A stretch of DNA of 64,000 nucleotides from Candidatus Rhodoferax mariagerensis (GTDB taxonomy: Bacteria > Pseudomonadota > Gammaproteobacteria > Burkholderiales > Burkholderiaceae_C). The notes under the pieces were generated by a model, which searched no databases, was not told the origin of the DNA, and was given only the letters and a program-made list of their open reading frames with translations. The stretch lies in assembly GCA_016719055.1 (NCBI GenBank), contig JADKAW010000050.1, forward strand, positions 1 through 64,000. Direction: 5' to 3'. A program made the position numbers and the translations under genes. This document shows, piece after piece, positions 36,863 to 46,537 of this stretch. Within the stretch, counting starts at the first letter, position 1, and each line of letters begins with the position of its first letter.

Positions 36863-37210
36863 GGGTCCTCCAAAAGATCAACGGTAGGCCCGTGCGGCGG
36901 GGTGGTCTGTGCGCTTGACCACCAAGGCAGAAAGTTGCTAGAAAATAAATAGCTGATGACGCTTATTCTGTATGGTCCAGATGCCAATTTGTGTTCTGAG
37001 AAAGTTTTTGCCGCATTGCTGTGGCTTGACGCAGGATCAATTTTTTTCAAATGGATCATTGGATTGCCAAATTGCAACGCCTGGGGTTTCTGGTTGTGTT
37101 CGCAAGCGCACAGACCCCGTTGCCGCCGCGCCCAATACTCGCCGGCAAGATGCAGAGCGCCCAAGCGGGCTACATACCACCTGCCACCCAACCCAAAAAA
37201 AGGTCATCCA
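36863..37210. other. Intergenic stretch between divergent genes
   Basis: Holds one short repeat (36936-36975) and presumably the divergent promoters; AT-rich around 36930-37060. Nothing else was recognised. Confidence 0.4.
36936..36975 (-). repeat. Short CTAGCCCTT-family repeat, diverged
   Basis: GTTGCTAGAAAATAAATAGC followed by TGATGACGCTTATTCTGTA keeps the AGCTG..CGCTTATT core in the reverse orientation but lacks the CTAGCCCTT end. Confidence 0.45.
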
Positions 37211-37477
37211 ATGAAGAATTCCCTGGGTCACACCCTTCACACGCCGGCTTTTTCAAGACTGGGCTGGAACACCACCACCTGTGGCGGATCAGCCAGCACA
37301 TTGCCTCACGATCTGTCCACTTTAGGCGAGCACCTGGGCACCTGTCAGCCCATCCACCCCCACCTGTTTGCCCTGCACTGCGCGGCCGATGCCATGCACG
37401 GCTTTGTGGCTTCACGTTTTGTCACCACGCTGGTGGTCATTGCACTGCTGCTCGGGCTAACCAGCTGGATTTTTTAG
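37211..37477 (+). CDS. Small tail-anchored membrane protein
   Basis: 88 residues, MKNSLGHTLHTPAFSRLGWN, with one carboxyl-terminal membrane helix (FVTTLVVIALLLGLTSWIF). His, Cys and Thr are frequent in the soluble part (TTCGGSAST, CQPIHPHLFALHCAADAMHG). AAAGGTC lies upstream. It ends 10 bases before the glucan synthase start and shares its transcript. Unknown family; a partner or regulator of the synthase is possible. Confidence 0.6.
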   Translation: MKNSLGHTLHTPAFSRLGWNTTTCGGSASTLPHDLSTLGEHLGTCQPIHPHLFALHCAADAMHGFVASRFVTTLVVIALLLGLTSWIF

Positions 37478-37487
37478 GAACCGTACG

Positions 37488-40400
37488 GTGGCCTCCACCT
37501 TGCTCGGCCTGCTGCCCGACGCGCCTGACCTGCTGTGCGATATTCTCGACAGCAAACGCGGTGCCGTTCAGACACCCATTCGCTCTGAAATCTTTGGTCC
37601 CCAGCGCTTTGCGCAGCACGGCCGTAGCCTGGCTGAGACCCACCGCGCCACCTGCTCCCGGTCTGGCGCTGCCAACTTTTTTCCGCGCATTCAAAGCAAC
37701 ATTGACGCGCTGCGCCAGGCGCACCAGTTCATTGGATTGCAGGCCAATACCGGTTATGACATCAGCCCGGCGGCAGAGTGGCTGCTGGACAACTTTCACT
37801 TGGTGGAGGCCCAGCTCAGGGAAATCAAAGAGGGCTTGCCGCGCAGCTATTTCCGCGCCTTGCCCATGCTGCAAGACGAGCCACTGGCCGGCTTGCCACG
37901 TATCTATGGTGTGGCCTGGGCTTTTGTGGCCCACACCGATGGTGCCTTTGATGAAGCGCTGCTCATTGCATATTTGACGGCCTACGAAGAGGTGCGCGAG
38001 CTCAACCTGAGCGAGATGTGGGCGCTGCCCACCACGCTGAGGGTGGTGCTGATCGAAAACTTGCGCCGCTTGGCCGAGCGAATCGGCAGCAACAAGGCTG
38101 CCCGCAGCGCCGCCAACCTGTGTTTCGACCGGATAGACAGCTACACCCCTGAGGCACTTGACCAATTGCTCGGCTTGCTCAATGCGCGTGGTGTCGGACG
38201 GGTGTTTTTGGTGCAGATGGCGCTGCGTTTGCAAGACCACCGGCTCAACAACCAGCATTCAGACGGGCAAGCACCCTTGATCAACTGGCTGGCGCAGGCC
38301 TTGCCTGACCTGGCCGCGCTGCAAACCCAACACGCCGCCGACCAGGCGGCCGACAACCTGAGTGTCAGCAACGCGATCAACTCATTACGCGCCATCGGCG
38401 ACACCGACTGGCCCGACATCATTGCCCGTACCAGCGCACTGATGCGCCTGATGCTGACATCACCGGTGTTTGAAGCCGAAAACAACATCACCCGTGATCA
38501 AAGCCTGCACGCCATAGAAGGCCTGGCCCGGCGCAGTGGCCAGACCGAGGTGGCTGTGGCGCGGCAGTTGCTGCTGCTGATGCAGCATCCCGCTGCCAAT
38601 AACCCGGCGGGCTCGGTCGCGGCCCACTGGTTGCGCGGGTCCGGACAGCCCGACTTGTTGCGAGCGCTGGGCTTGAGCGCCCGGCCCGCCCAGGCCTGGC
38701 TGTTTGTCACCCGGCGCCTGGCGCTGCCGCTTTACTTGGGTACCCTGTTCGCAGTACTGGGCTTGGTACTGTGGCTGCTGCTGCGTGACCCTCAGGTCGC
38801 CTCAGGCTGGATGTTATTGGTAGTCGCCTTGCTGGCCCTGTTTCCAGCCTCAGAGGCGGTGGTCGCCGTCATTAACCGCTTGATCAGCGAATCTGCCATT
38901 CCAAGGCATTTGCCGCGTCTGGCGCTGGTGGACGGCATACCGGCCGAACACCGGGTCATGGTGGTGATACCGGGCATGCTGACCGGGCGGGCGGCGGCCC
39001 ATGACCTGGTGCATCGGTTGCACCTGCACTATTTGGCCAACCCAGAAGCCCAGGCACAGTTCGCGCTGCTGACCGACTGGGCAGATGCCGACACAGAGCA
39101 CAGCCCGCACGATGCAGACTGTCTGGCCACCGCAGTGGGGCTGATTCAGGCGCTCAACGCGCGCCATCCAGCCCAGGTCAGTGCCGACGCCTCGCCTCGC
39201 TTTGTCCTGCTGCACCGCAAGCGCCATTTCAGCCAGACCGAACAGCGCTGGATTGGCTGGGAGCGCAAACGTGGCAAGCTGGAACTGCTGGTTGCGGCAC
39301 TCGCGACGAACACCAGCGCTGCATTCCTGGACTTGGGCGACAGTTCGCGCATGGCCCCTGCTGTGCAGTACATCGTCACCCTGGACAGCGACACCCAGCT
39401 GCCACCGGGGCGCTTGCGCGAACTGGTGGCTGTGGCAGCCCACCCGCACAACCTGCCGCAGCTCGACGCCAGCGGTAAAGCCGTGGTCTCGGGCTACGGC
39501 ATTCTGCAACCCCGGGTGGCAACACCGCTGCCGGCCACCCGTGAGATGACGCTTTACCACTGGCTGTTTGCCGGCCAGTGCGGCATTGACCCCTACAGCG
39601 CCGCCAGTTCCGAGGTTTACCAGGACCTGTTCCACGAAGGGTCTTTCACTGGCAAGGGGCTGCTGCATGTGCAGGCCGTGTATGCGGTGCTGGCCGGCCG
39701 CCTGCCAGAAGGCCAAGTGCTGAGCCATGACCTGCTCGAAGGTTCGATGGCGCGCTGTGCGGCTGTGTCTGACATTGCCCTGATCGAAGACGCGCCGTTT
39801 CACGCCGATGTGGCGGCCTCGCGCGTGCACCGCTGGACCCGGGGCGACTGGCAACTGTTGCCGATTTTTCTGGCCCCCAAACGTTTTGGCTTGGGCGCCA
39901 TCCATCTCTGGAAGATGTTTGACAACCTGCGCCGCTCTCTGGTGGCTCCGATGTCGCTCGGGCTGCTGCTGCTGACGCTGGCCGGGCAGACCCTGTCGCC
40001 GTGGGTCGCGCTGCTGCTGGTGCTGGCAGCGTTTTCTGGCGGGCCACTGATGGGCGCCGTGGCGGGTTTCTCACCCAGCCGCGACGACATTGCCAAACGC
40101 CATTTTTACCGTGAAGCGCTGATTGACCTGGCGCGTGCGCTTTGGGGCGGTGTCTGGTTGCTGGCGCAGTTGTTGCAACAGTCATTGATGAACGTCGACG
40201 CCATTGTGCGGGCGCTGTACCGCCTGCGCGTGAGCCATCGCCACCTGTTGCAATGGACCACGGCGGCCACTGCCCAGGCTCAGGCCAAATCCGGGCTGCT
40301 GGCCATCGCCCGCCAGCACTGGAGCGAACCTGTTGTGGCGTTCATCTTGTGGGTCGCACTGTGGAATGTGCCCACCCCAACGCCCTGGCTGGCCTCTGGC

Positions 40401-43400
40401 TTGTGCCTGTTGTGGGGTGCCTCACCGCTGTGGACCTGGTGGGTCAGTCGCAACTGTCCGGCATGCCCTGACGTACAGCTGGAGCTTACCGACCAGACCT
40501 ATCTGGCTGGCATTGCGCGGGACACCTGGCGTCTGTTTGAGCGCTGTGTCGGCCCCCAAGACAATCACCTGCCACCCGACAACCTGCAGGTGTCACCGCA
40601 GGACATGGTGGCGCACCGCACCTCTCCCACCAACATTGGCATGTACCTGCTGAGCACGGCCTGCGCGCGCCAATTTGGCTGGATCGGCACGCAGGACATG
40701 CTCGCGCGCCTGGAAACCACGCTGGCCACCCTGCTCAGGCTGGAACGTTACCGCGGGCACTTCATGAACTGGTATGACACCCAGACCTGCGCCCCGCTGC
40801 TGCCGATGTATGTCTCTACTGTAGACAGCGGCAACCTCAGCGCCCATTTGCTGGCGGTGGCCCAGGCCTGCCTTGAAGCGGTGCAGCAGCCCGGTAACGG
40901 CCAGGTTTGCCAGCGCGCCCTACACAGCGCCAGACAGCGACTGGCACCTTTGCTGGCGCAACGGGCCGTCCTGTCAGTGGCAGCACGCGCCGAGCTCAAG
41001 TGGCTGCTGGCAGACCGCCGGGCCACGCGGAACTCAGCCCGTCTGGACGAACTTGAACGGTCCGCCCGGGTTGCCAGCAACGGCGTCAACCACACCCAGC
41101 TGCGTTTGCAGTCCCTGGCGCAGTCTTTCAAAGCGCTGGCCTGGCAAGCCGAGTTCCGGTTTTTGTACAGCAGCAAGCGCCATTTGCTGCACATTGGTTA
41201 CCGCGTGGCTGAGCACCAGCGCGATGCCGGTTTTTATGACCTGCTGGCCTCTGAGTCGCGCCTGACCAGCCTGCTCGGCATTGCCCGGGGCGACCTGCCG
41301 GTGCGCCACTGGGCTCACCTGGGGCGGCCCTTTTTTGCGGTGGGCACAGTCGCTGGTTTGCGCTCGTGGACCGGCTCGATGTTTGAATACCTGATGCCCA
41401 GCCTGGTGCTAACCGAGCCCAATGGCAGCGTGCTGTTTGATGCCTGCCGCGCCGCACTGCGCGAGCAACTGGCATTTGCTGCCAGCCAGCGGGTGCCCTG
41501 GGGCATTTCAGAGTCTGCCTATGCGGGCAGTGACCACACCCTGGCCTACCAGTACGCTCCCCAGGGTGTGGCGCGGTTGGCGCTGCGCCGCACACCCCCG
41601 GACGAGCTGGTGATTGCGCCGTATGCCACCGCCTTGGCGGCGCTGGTTGCGCCGCACACTGCCGCCCTGAACTTTGCGAGCCTCGAAAAACTCGGTGCCC
41701 GCACACGTTACGGATTCATTGAGGCGCTTGACTACTCAGTGGCCCGGCGCATTGGCCCCGAGGCCTTTGTGCCGGTGAGTACCTTCATGGCCCACCACCA
41801 GGGCATGACCATTGTGGCCCTGGCCAACGTGCTGCTGGGCAATGCCGCGCAACGCTGGGGCATGGCCAATGCGCATGTACAGGCGGTGTCGTCCCTGCTG
41901 CACGAACGGGTACCGCGTGAAGTGTCCAGCCTGTATGCGCCGGTTGCCACCTTGCAGCCGCAGACACGGCGCCGCCAGCCGTTGGGGCTGCTGCGAGAGG
42001 TGCTGCCGGGTGTCAGCGCCATTGAGCCCACCCATGTGCTGTCCAACGGTCGCTACAGCGTTTTGCTGCGTGCCAATGGCGCGGGCAGCAGCAGTTGGGA
42101 GCAAAGTGGCATCACACGCCAGCGCGACGACCTGCTGCGCGACGACCGGGGCAGCTTTTTTTACCTACGCTGGGACCGGCAGCCGCAGCCTTGTTCCATT
42201 ACCCAGCATCCGGCACCTGACCCGGCGGCGCAGTACAGCAGCGTTTTTCATGCCGATCGTGTCTGTTTTGACGCCGACTGGGACGAGGTGCAAGCCCACA
42301 CCACGGTCTGGGTCAGCCCCGAGGACGACATTGAGTTTCGCCAGGTCGAACTGCGCAACCAAAGCGACCGGGCCTTGCAGGTCGAGTTGATTTCGGCGTT
42401 TGAGGTCACGCTGTCAGAGCCACGTGCCGACGAAGCGCACCCGGCCTTCATGAACATGTTTGTCAGCGCCGAGTGGCTGGCCTCCCATCAGGCCTTGATA
42501 ATGACCCGCAAGCCACGCCTGGACACCGAGCCTGGCCTCAGAATGGCCCATTTTTTGACCGATGCCAGCACGCAGGTTACGAGTGTGCGGGTGGCTACTG
42601 ATCGGCAACGCTGGCAGGGCCGCAACCGTGGCCCGAGCCAGCCGCTGGCCCATTTTGAAACAGCCAGCGACACGCCCGCCATACTTGACACCGGGCTTGA
42701 CCCGGTCTGTGCCCTGTCTGTCACGCTGCACATTGCACCAGGCAGCAAAGCCCGGCTGACCTTTGCCACCACGGCGTCGACCAGCGCCGACACCCTGCGC
42801 GGCGTGATTGACAAGTACCGCCAGACCAGCAATGTCCAGCGCGCCTCACTGATGTCCACCACCCTGTCGGGCATTCGGCTGCGTGCGCTGCGCATGAATG
42901 CCGAGACTTTCACCGCCATGCAGATACTGACCAGCGCCCTGGTCATGAGCCTGACACGCCCGCAAGCCCGCGCCGTGCGACCCGAGGGCGCCGCCACCGA
43001 GGTCTGCGACCGGCGCTTGCTCTGGCGTTTTGATGTATCGGGTGACCGCCCCATCATTCTGGTGCTGGCCAGCGTCACCCAAGGCCTGGGTTTACTGCGC
43101 GCCTTGTCCCAGGCCCTGAACCTCTGGTTATGGGGCAATATTGCCTGTGATCTGGTGGTGATCAATGCCGAGCCGGCTTCTTACCTGATGACGCTGGACC
43201 ATGAAATAGCCGCCTTGCGTGACCGCCATGCGGCAGACTGCACGGCCAAGCCCGGTGCCGCGCTGGCGCGCATGCACCTGCTGCGCGCCGACGACCTCTC
43301 CCACCCCGAGCTCAACACGCTGCACAGCTTGGCCCGGGTCGTGCTGCACGCCGACGGACGACCCCTGATGCACCACGTGCAGGAATGGTTGCAACTGTAC

Positions 43401-45998
43401 GAGCTGGCGCGCGAACACCGCCATGAAACCTCCACCACTGCCCTGCGGCTGGTACCCGCCGACAGTGGCGTCACCCGCCCTTGCACGGGTGACTTTGCCA
43501 CCCGCTCCGGCGAGTTCAGCTTTGATGTCAACACCACGCTGCGTCCGCAGCGGCCGTGGATCAACGTGTTGGCCAATCCGGGCTTTGGTGCGCAGTTGTC
43601 CGAAGCAGGTGGCGGCTACACCTGGGCCATCAACAGCCGGCTCAACCAGCTTACCGCGTGGTCCAACGACCCCGTGGCCGACCCCCCGTCCGAGTGGTTT
43701 TTGCTGCAAAACAGCAAAACCAAAGAACTCTGGCCCATTGCACCCACAGCGGGCGCTGACAGGGCAATCACCTACCGCGTCACACACGGGCAGGGGTTCA
43801 CCACCATCCATCACCAGCGCGGCGAGTTGGAAGTCAACGCCACCTGGTGCGTGGACGACCAAACGTCCGTCAAGCAGGTGCATCTGACACTGGTCAACCA
43901 CGGCCACAAAACCCTGCACCTGCGCCTGATTGGCATGGCCGAGTGGCTGATGGGGGCCAATCGCAGCGACCGCAACACCGTGCGCACCGCCTCGTTGCAC
44001 GAACCCGCACTCACGGCCCTGCTGTGCACCCAACGTGATCGCGCCGCCGGGTTTGGCGATGGCACGGCTTTTTTGGGTGTGACCGACACCGGTAGCCACA
44101 CCGAAGACTGGACCTGTGACCGGCGCGAGTGTTTCGACGCGCGGGGCCGCCTGGTGGTGCCCGACTTTTTTGGCCAGATCAGTGGCGACGGCCTTGACCC
44201 CTGCGCCGCCCTGTCCACCCGCCTGGTACTGGGCAGCGGGCAGTCGGCCCAAAGATGTTTTTTGCTGGGTTACGCCAGCGACGTGGCCAGCGCCAGACAG
44301 TTGCTGTTGCAGGCAGCCAGTGTGCCCGCCAGCACCCGGCTTGAGCAAGTCTGTGCCGGTTGGAACCGCCTGCTGGGTGCCACCACGGTCAGCACCCCCG
44401 ACCCGCTGCTCGACGTGTTGACCAACCGCTGGCTGCTGTACCAGGCGGTGTCGTGCCGAATGTGGGCGAAATCGGGCTTTTACCAGGCTGGCGGTGCCAC
44501 CGGCTTTCGGGATCAACTGCAGGACGCCATGGCACTGGCCTGGGCCGCCCCAGAGATGCTGCGCGCCCAGATTGTTTTAAACGCCTCGCGCCAGTTTGTT
44601 CAGGGCGATGTGCAGCACTGGTGGCACGAGCCTTTGGGCGTGGGCGTTCGCACCCATTTTTCTGACGACCTGCTGTGGCTGGCCCATGCCTGTGTGCGAT
44701 ACCTGCAGGCCACCGGGGATGCCACCTTGCTCGATGAGCAGGTGCCATTTCTGGAAGGCAACGCCATCGCCCCCGGCGCAGAGGACGCCTATTACTCGCC
44801 CACGGTCAGCACGCAACTGGCCTCGGTCTACGAACATGCCGCACGCGCCATTGACCGCAGCCTGGGTGTGGGCAGCCACGGTCTGCCGCTGATGGGCAGC
44901 GGTGACTGGAACGACGGCATGAACCGGGTCGGCGCCGAAGGCCGTGGTGAATCGGTCTGGCTGGGCTGGTTTTTGTATCGACTGATCACCGACTTTGCCC
45001 CGCTGGCGCACGCCCGCAACGACACCCAGCGCGCGCTGCGCTGGGAGCGTTGTGCCACCAGCCTGCAACAGGCCCTGGTGGGCACGGCGTGGGACGGGTT
45101 ATGGTTCAAACGCGCCTATTTTGATGATGGTCAGGCCTTGGGCTCGGCTGACAATCCCGAGGGTCGCATTGACCTGATTGCCCAGGCCTGGTCGGTGCTG
45201 TCTCACGCTGCGCCGCCCGACCTGCAGCGCCAGGCCATGGCCGCTGTTGATGCCCAGCTGGTTGACCCGGTGGCAGGTTTGATCCACTTGCTGAACCCGC
45301 CGCTGGTTCATGCCGAGCCTAGCGCCGGTTATATCCAGGCCTATCCACCCGGGGTTCGTGAAAACGGCGGGCAGTACAACCATGCCGGCATCTGGGCGCT
45401 GATGGCACAAGCCGAGCTGGCGACCAACACCGGTCCAGGTCTGCACGGTGGCGCAGGGGACCGCAGCATGGGCGACACCGTTTACCGCTATGCCACCTAT
45501 CTGAGCCCGGCGCACCGCGCCAGCCACCCCACACGTGGGCCGGCCTATGGCCTGGAGCCCTATGTGATGGCGGCCGACGTGTACAGCCAGCCGCCTTATG
45601 TCGGGCGCGGCGGCTGGAGCTGGTACACCGGGGCGGCGGCCTGGATGCACCGCGCAGTGGTTGAGGCGATGTTTGGCTTGCAGCAGCGTGCCCAGACACT
45701 TTGCTTCAGGCCCTGCCTGCCCAGCCACTGGCAGCAGGCCGAGCTGAGCCTGGTGCGAGGCGGCCACAGCATGCGATTTATCTTGCTGCGCGCCAGCGCA
45801 GCCGAGGCCCTGGCCCAAACCGCCCAGTGGCAGGCACAGCTGCTGCTGCCCGGGCAGTTGCTGGACTGGCAAAACCTGGCGCAGCCAAGCTGCTTTGTCA
45901 TCCCCTTGCTGGCCCCAATGGCCGCAAGCGTGGCAACCTCAACCAAAGATCCAGAGTTGGTGTGCCAGCGCACTGACACCAGTGCGGCCAACTTTTAA
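37488..45998 (+). CDS. ndvB: Cyclic beta-1,2-glucan synthase (GT84-GH94, NdvB-like)
   Basis: 2836 residues, the normal size for NdvB/Cgs. It starts at GTG 37488 after TTAGGAA. The amino third has membrane helices (about 410-470) and a GT84 glycosyltransferase core with YIVTLDSDTQLPPGRLREL (near 630), DLFHEGSFTGKGLLHVQAVY and HRWTRGDWQLLPIF. More helices follow (about 820-990). The carboxyl half is a GH94 glycoside phosphorylase that sets ring size, with DWNDGMNRVGAEGRGESVWL near 2470 and YPPGVRENGGQYNHAGIWAL. It polymerises UDP-glucose in the inner membrane and releases cyclic osmoregulated periplasmic glucan. Among the largest genes possible here and fully open. A transport protein (NdvA) is not adjacent. 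Confidence 0.93.
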   Translation: MASTLLGLLPDAPDLLCDILDSKRGAVQTPIRSEIFGPQRFAQHGRSLAETHRATCSRSGAANFFPRIQSNIDALRQAHQFIGLQANTGYDISPAAEWLLDNFHLVEAQLREIKEGLPRSYFRALPMLQDEPLAGLPRIYGVAWAFVAHTDGAFDEALLIAYLTAYEEVRELNLSEMWALPTTLRVVLIENLRRLAERIGSNKAARSAANLCFDRIDSYTPEALDQLLGLLNARGVGRVFLVQMALRLQDHRLNNQHSDGQAPLINWLAQALPDLAALQTQHAADQAADNLSVSNAINSLRAIGDTDWPDIIARTSALMRLMLTSPVFEAENNITRDQSLHAIEGLARRSGQTEVAVARQLLLLMQHPAANNPAGSVAAHWLRGSGQPDLLRALGLSARPAQAWLFVTRRLALPLYLGTLFAVLGLVLWLLLRDPQVASGWMLLVVALLALFPASEAVVAVINRLISESAIPRHLPRLALVDGIPAEHRVMVVIPGMLTGRAAAHDLVHRLHLHYLANPEAQAQFALLTDWADADTEHSPHDADCLATAVGLIQALNARHPAQVSADASPRFVLLHRKRHFSQTEQRWIGWERKRGKLELLVAALATNTSAAFLDLGDSSRMAPAVQYIVTLDSDTQLPPGRLRELVAVAAHPHNLPQLDASGKAVVSGYGILQPRVATPLPATREMTLYHWLFAGQCGIDPYSAASSEVYQDLFHEGSFTGKGLLHVQAVYAVLAGRLPEGQVLSHDLLEGSMARCAAVSDIALIEDAPFHADVAASRVHRWTRGDWQLLPIFLAPKRFGLGAIHLWKMFDNLRRSLVAPMSLGLLLLTLAGQTLSPWVALLLVLAAFSGGPLMGAVAGFSPSRDDIAKRHFYREALIDLARALWGGVWLLAQLLQQSLMNVDAIVRALYRLRVSHRHLLQWTTAATAQAQAKSGLLAIARQHWSEPVVAFILWVALWNVPTPTPWLASGLCLLWGASPLWTWWVSRNCPACPDVQLELTDQTYLAGIARDTWRLFERCVGPQDNHLPPDNLQVSPQDMVAHRTSPTNIGMYLLSTACARQFGWIGTQDMLARLETTLATLLRLERYRGHFMNWYDTQTCAPLLPMYVSTVDSGNLSAHLLAVAQACLEAVQQPGNGQVCQRALHSARQRLAPLLAQRAVLSVAARAELKWLLADRRATRNSARLDELERSARVASNGVNHTQLRLQSLAQSFKALAWQAEFRFLYSSKRHLLHIGYRVAEHQRDAGFYDLLASESRLTSLLGIARGDLPVRHWAHLGRPFFAVGTVAGLRSWTGSMFEYLMPSLVLTEPNGSVLFDACRAALREQLAFAASQRVPWGISESAYAGSDHTLAYQYAPQGVARLALRRTPPDELVIAPYATALAALVAPHTAALNFASLEKLGARTRYGFIEALDYSVARRIGPEAFVPVSTFMAHHQGMTIVALANVLLGNAAQRWGMANAHVQAVSSLLHERVPREVSSLYAPVATLQPQTRRRQPLGLLREVLPGVSAIEPTHVLSNGRYSVLLRANGAGSSSWEQSGITRQRDDLLRDDRGSFFYLRWDRQPQPCSITQHPAPDPAAQYSSVFHADRVCFDADWDEVQAHTTVWVSPEDDIEFRQVELRNQSDRALQVELISAFEVTLSEPRADEAHPAFMNMFVSAEWLASHQALIMTRKPRLDTEPGLRMAHFLTDASTQVTSVRVATDRQRWQGRNRGPSQPLAHFETASDTPAILDTGLDPVCALSVTLHIAPGSKARLTFATTASTSADTLRGVIDKYRQTSNVQRASLMSTTLSGIRLRALRMNAETFTAMQILTSALVMSLTRPQARAVRPEGAATEVCDRRLLWRFDVSGDRPIILVLASVTQGLGLLRALSQALNLWLWGNIACDLVVINAEPASYLMTLDHEIAALRDRHAADCTAKPGAALARMHLLRADDLSHPELNTLHSLARVVLHADGRPLMHHVQEWLQLYELAREHRHETSTTALRLVPADSGVTRPCTGDFATRSGEFSFDVNTTLRPQRPWINVLANPGFGAQLSEAGGGYTWAINSRLNQLTAWSNDPVADPPSEWFLLQNSKTKELWPIAPTAGADRAITYRVTHGQGFTTIHHQRGELEVNATWCVDDQTSVKQVHLTLVNHGHKTLHLRLIGMAEWLMGANRSDRNTVRTASLHEPALTALLCTQRDRAAGFGDGTAFLGVTDTGSHTEDWTCDRRECFDARGRLVVPDFFGQISGDGLDPCAALSTRLVLGSGQSAQRCFLLGYASDVASARQLLLQAASVPASTRLEQVCAGWNRLLGATTVSTPDPLLDVLTNRWLLYQAVSCRMWAKSGFYQAGGATGFRDQLQDAMALAWAAPEMLRAQIVLNASRQFVQGDVQHWWHEPLGVGVRTHFSDDLLWLAHACVRYLQATGDATLLDEQVPFLEGNAIAPGAEDAYYSPTVSTQLASVYEHAARAIDRSLGVGSHGLPLMGSGDWNDGMNRVGAEGRGESVWLGWFLYRLITDFAPLAHARNDTQRALRWERCATSLQQALVGTAWDGLWFKRAYFDDGQALGSADNPEGRIDLIAQAWSVLSHAAPPDLQRQAMAAVDAQLVDPVAGLIHLLNPPLVHAEPSAGYIQAYPPGVRENGGQYNHAGIWALMAQAELATNTGPGLHGGAGDRSMGDTVYRYATYLSPAHRASHPTRGPAYGLEPYVMAADVYSQPPYVGRGGWSWYTGAAAWMHRAVVEAMFGLQQRAQTLCFRPCLPSHWQQAELSLVRGGHSMRFILLRASAAEALAQTAQWQAQLLLPGQLLDWQNLAQPSCFVIPLLAPMAASVATSTKDPELVCQRTDTSAANF

Positions 45999-46040
45999 AG
46001 TTCACCCAACAACTGGGAATGTCCCGGTTATTCGCCCAAA

Positions 46041-46061
46041 GATGGTGGGGCTTTCACCATC
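46041..46061 (+). promoter_or_regulatory. Hairpin in the leader of the BON lipoprotein
   Basis: GATGGTG-GGGCTTT-CACCATC forms a seven-pair stem 20 bases before the ATG at 46082. No T tract follows, so it is not a terminator; it may affect translation or message stability. Confidence 0.4.
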
Positions 46062-46081
46062 AACATCCACCGGAGAACTTT

Positions 46082-46396
46082 ATGTCCATTCGAACCACCC
46101 TCGCTATTGCCTTGACAGCCATCGTTGTGCTTGCTGCCTCGGGCTGCGCCGTCAGTCGCGGTCAGGAAACCGTGGGGGCCTACGTGGATGACGCAGGCAT
46201 CACCACGCTGGTCAAAACACGCATGGCCGAAAGCAAACTTGTCAGCGCCACGTCGATCAGCGTCGAGACCCTCAACGGCACTGTGATGCTGTCAGGTTTT
46301 GCCAAAAGCAGCACCGAGAAAAGCGAAGCTGAACGCATTGCCCGCGGTGTCAACAATGTCAAGCTGGTCAAAAATGAGATTGCTGTTCGTCCTTGA
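46082..46396 (+). CDS. BON-domain lipoprotein
   Basis: 104 residues with lipobox LAASGCA near 20-24. One BON domain follows: DDAGITTLVKTRMAESKLVS, VETLNGTVMLSGFAKSSTEK, then VNNVKLVKNEIAVRP. BON proteins of the OsmY/DolP type bind anionic phospholipids and protect the envelope under osmotic stress. The start at 46082 follows CCGGAGAAC. It stands after the glucan synthase with its own leader and ends at an intrinsic terminator. Confidence 0.88.
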   Translation: MSIRTTLAIALTAIVVLAASGCAVSRGQETVGAYVDDAGITTLVKTRMAESKLVSATSISVETLNGTVMLSGFAKSSTEKSEAERIARGVNNVKLVKNEIAVRP

Positions 46397-46480
46397 GCGT
46401 TTTGCTTAAGTTTGCACCGCACCCGAAGCAAAGCAGTGACTGCACCCAGCTTCGCCTGACCTTGGCTTAAAAGGTTGTTG

Positions 46481-46518
46481 CCCCGGATTCGCCTATCGGA
46501 TCACGGGGTTTCTTTTTT
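46481..46518 (+). terminator. Intrinsic terminator after the BON lipoprotein gene
   Basis: CCCCG at 46481-46485 pairs with CGGGG at 46504-46508, with inner GAT-CG/CG-ATC pairs, followed by TTTCTTTTTT. Confidence 0.7.
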
Positions 46519-46537
46519 GCTTTGACCGAAGCGCAAT

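Noticed and set aside
43128..44516. 462-codon open frame on the minus strand
   Set aside because: Shadow of the glucan synthase GH94 region; no family motifs and atypical composition.
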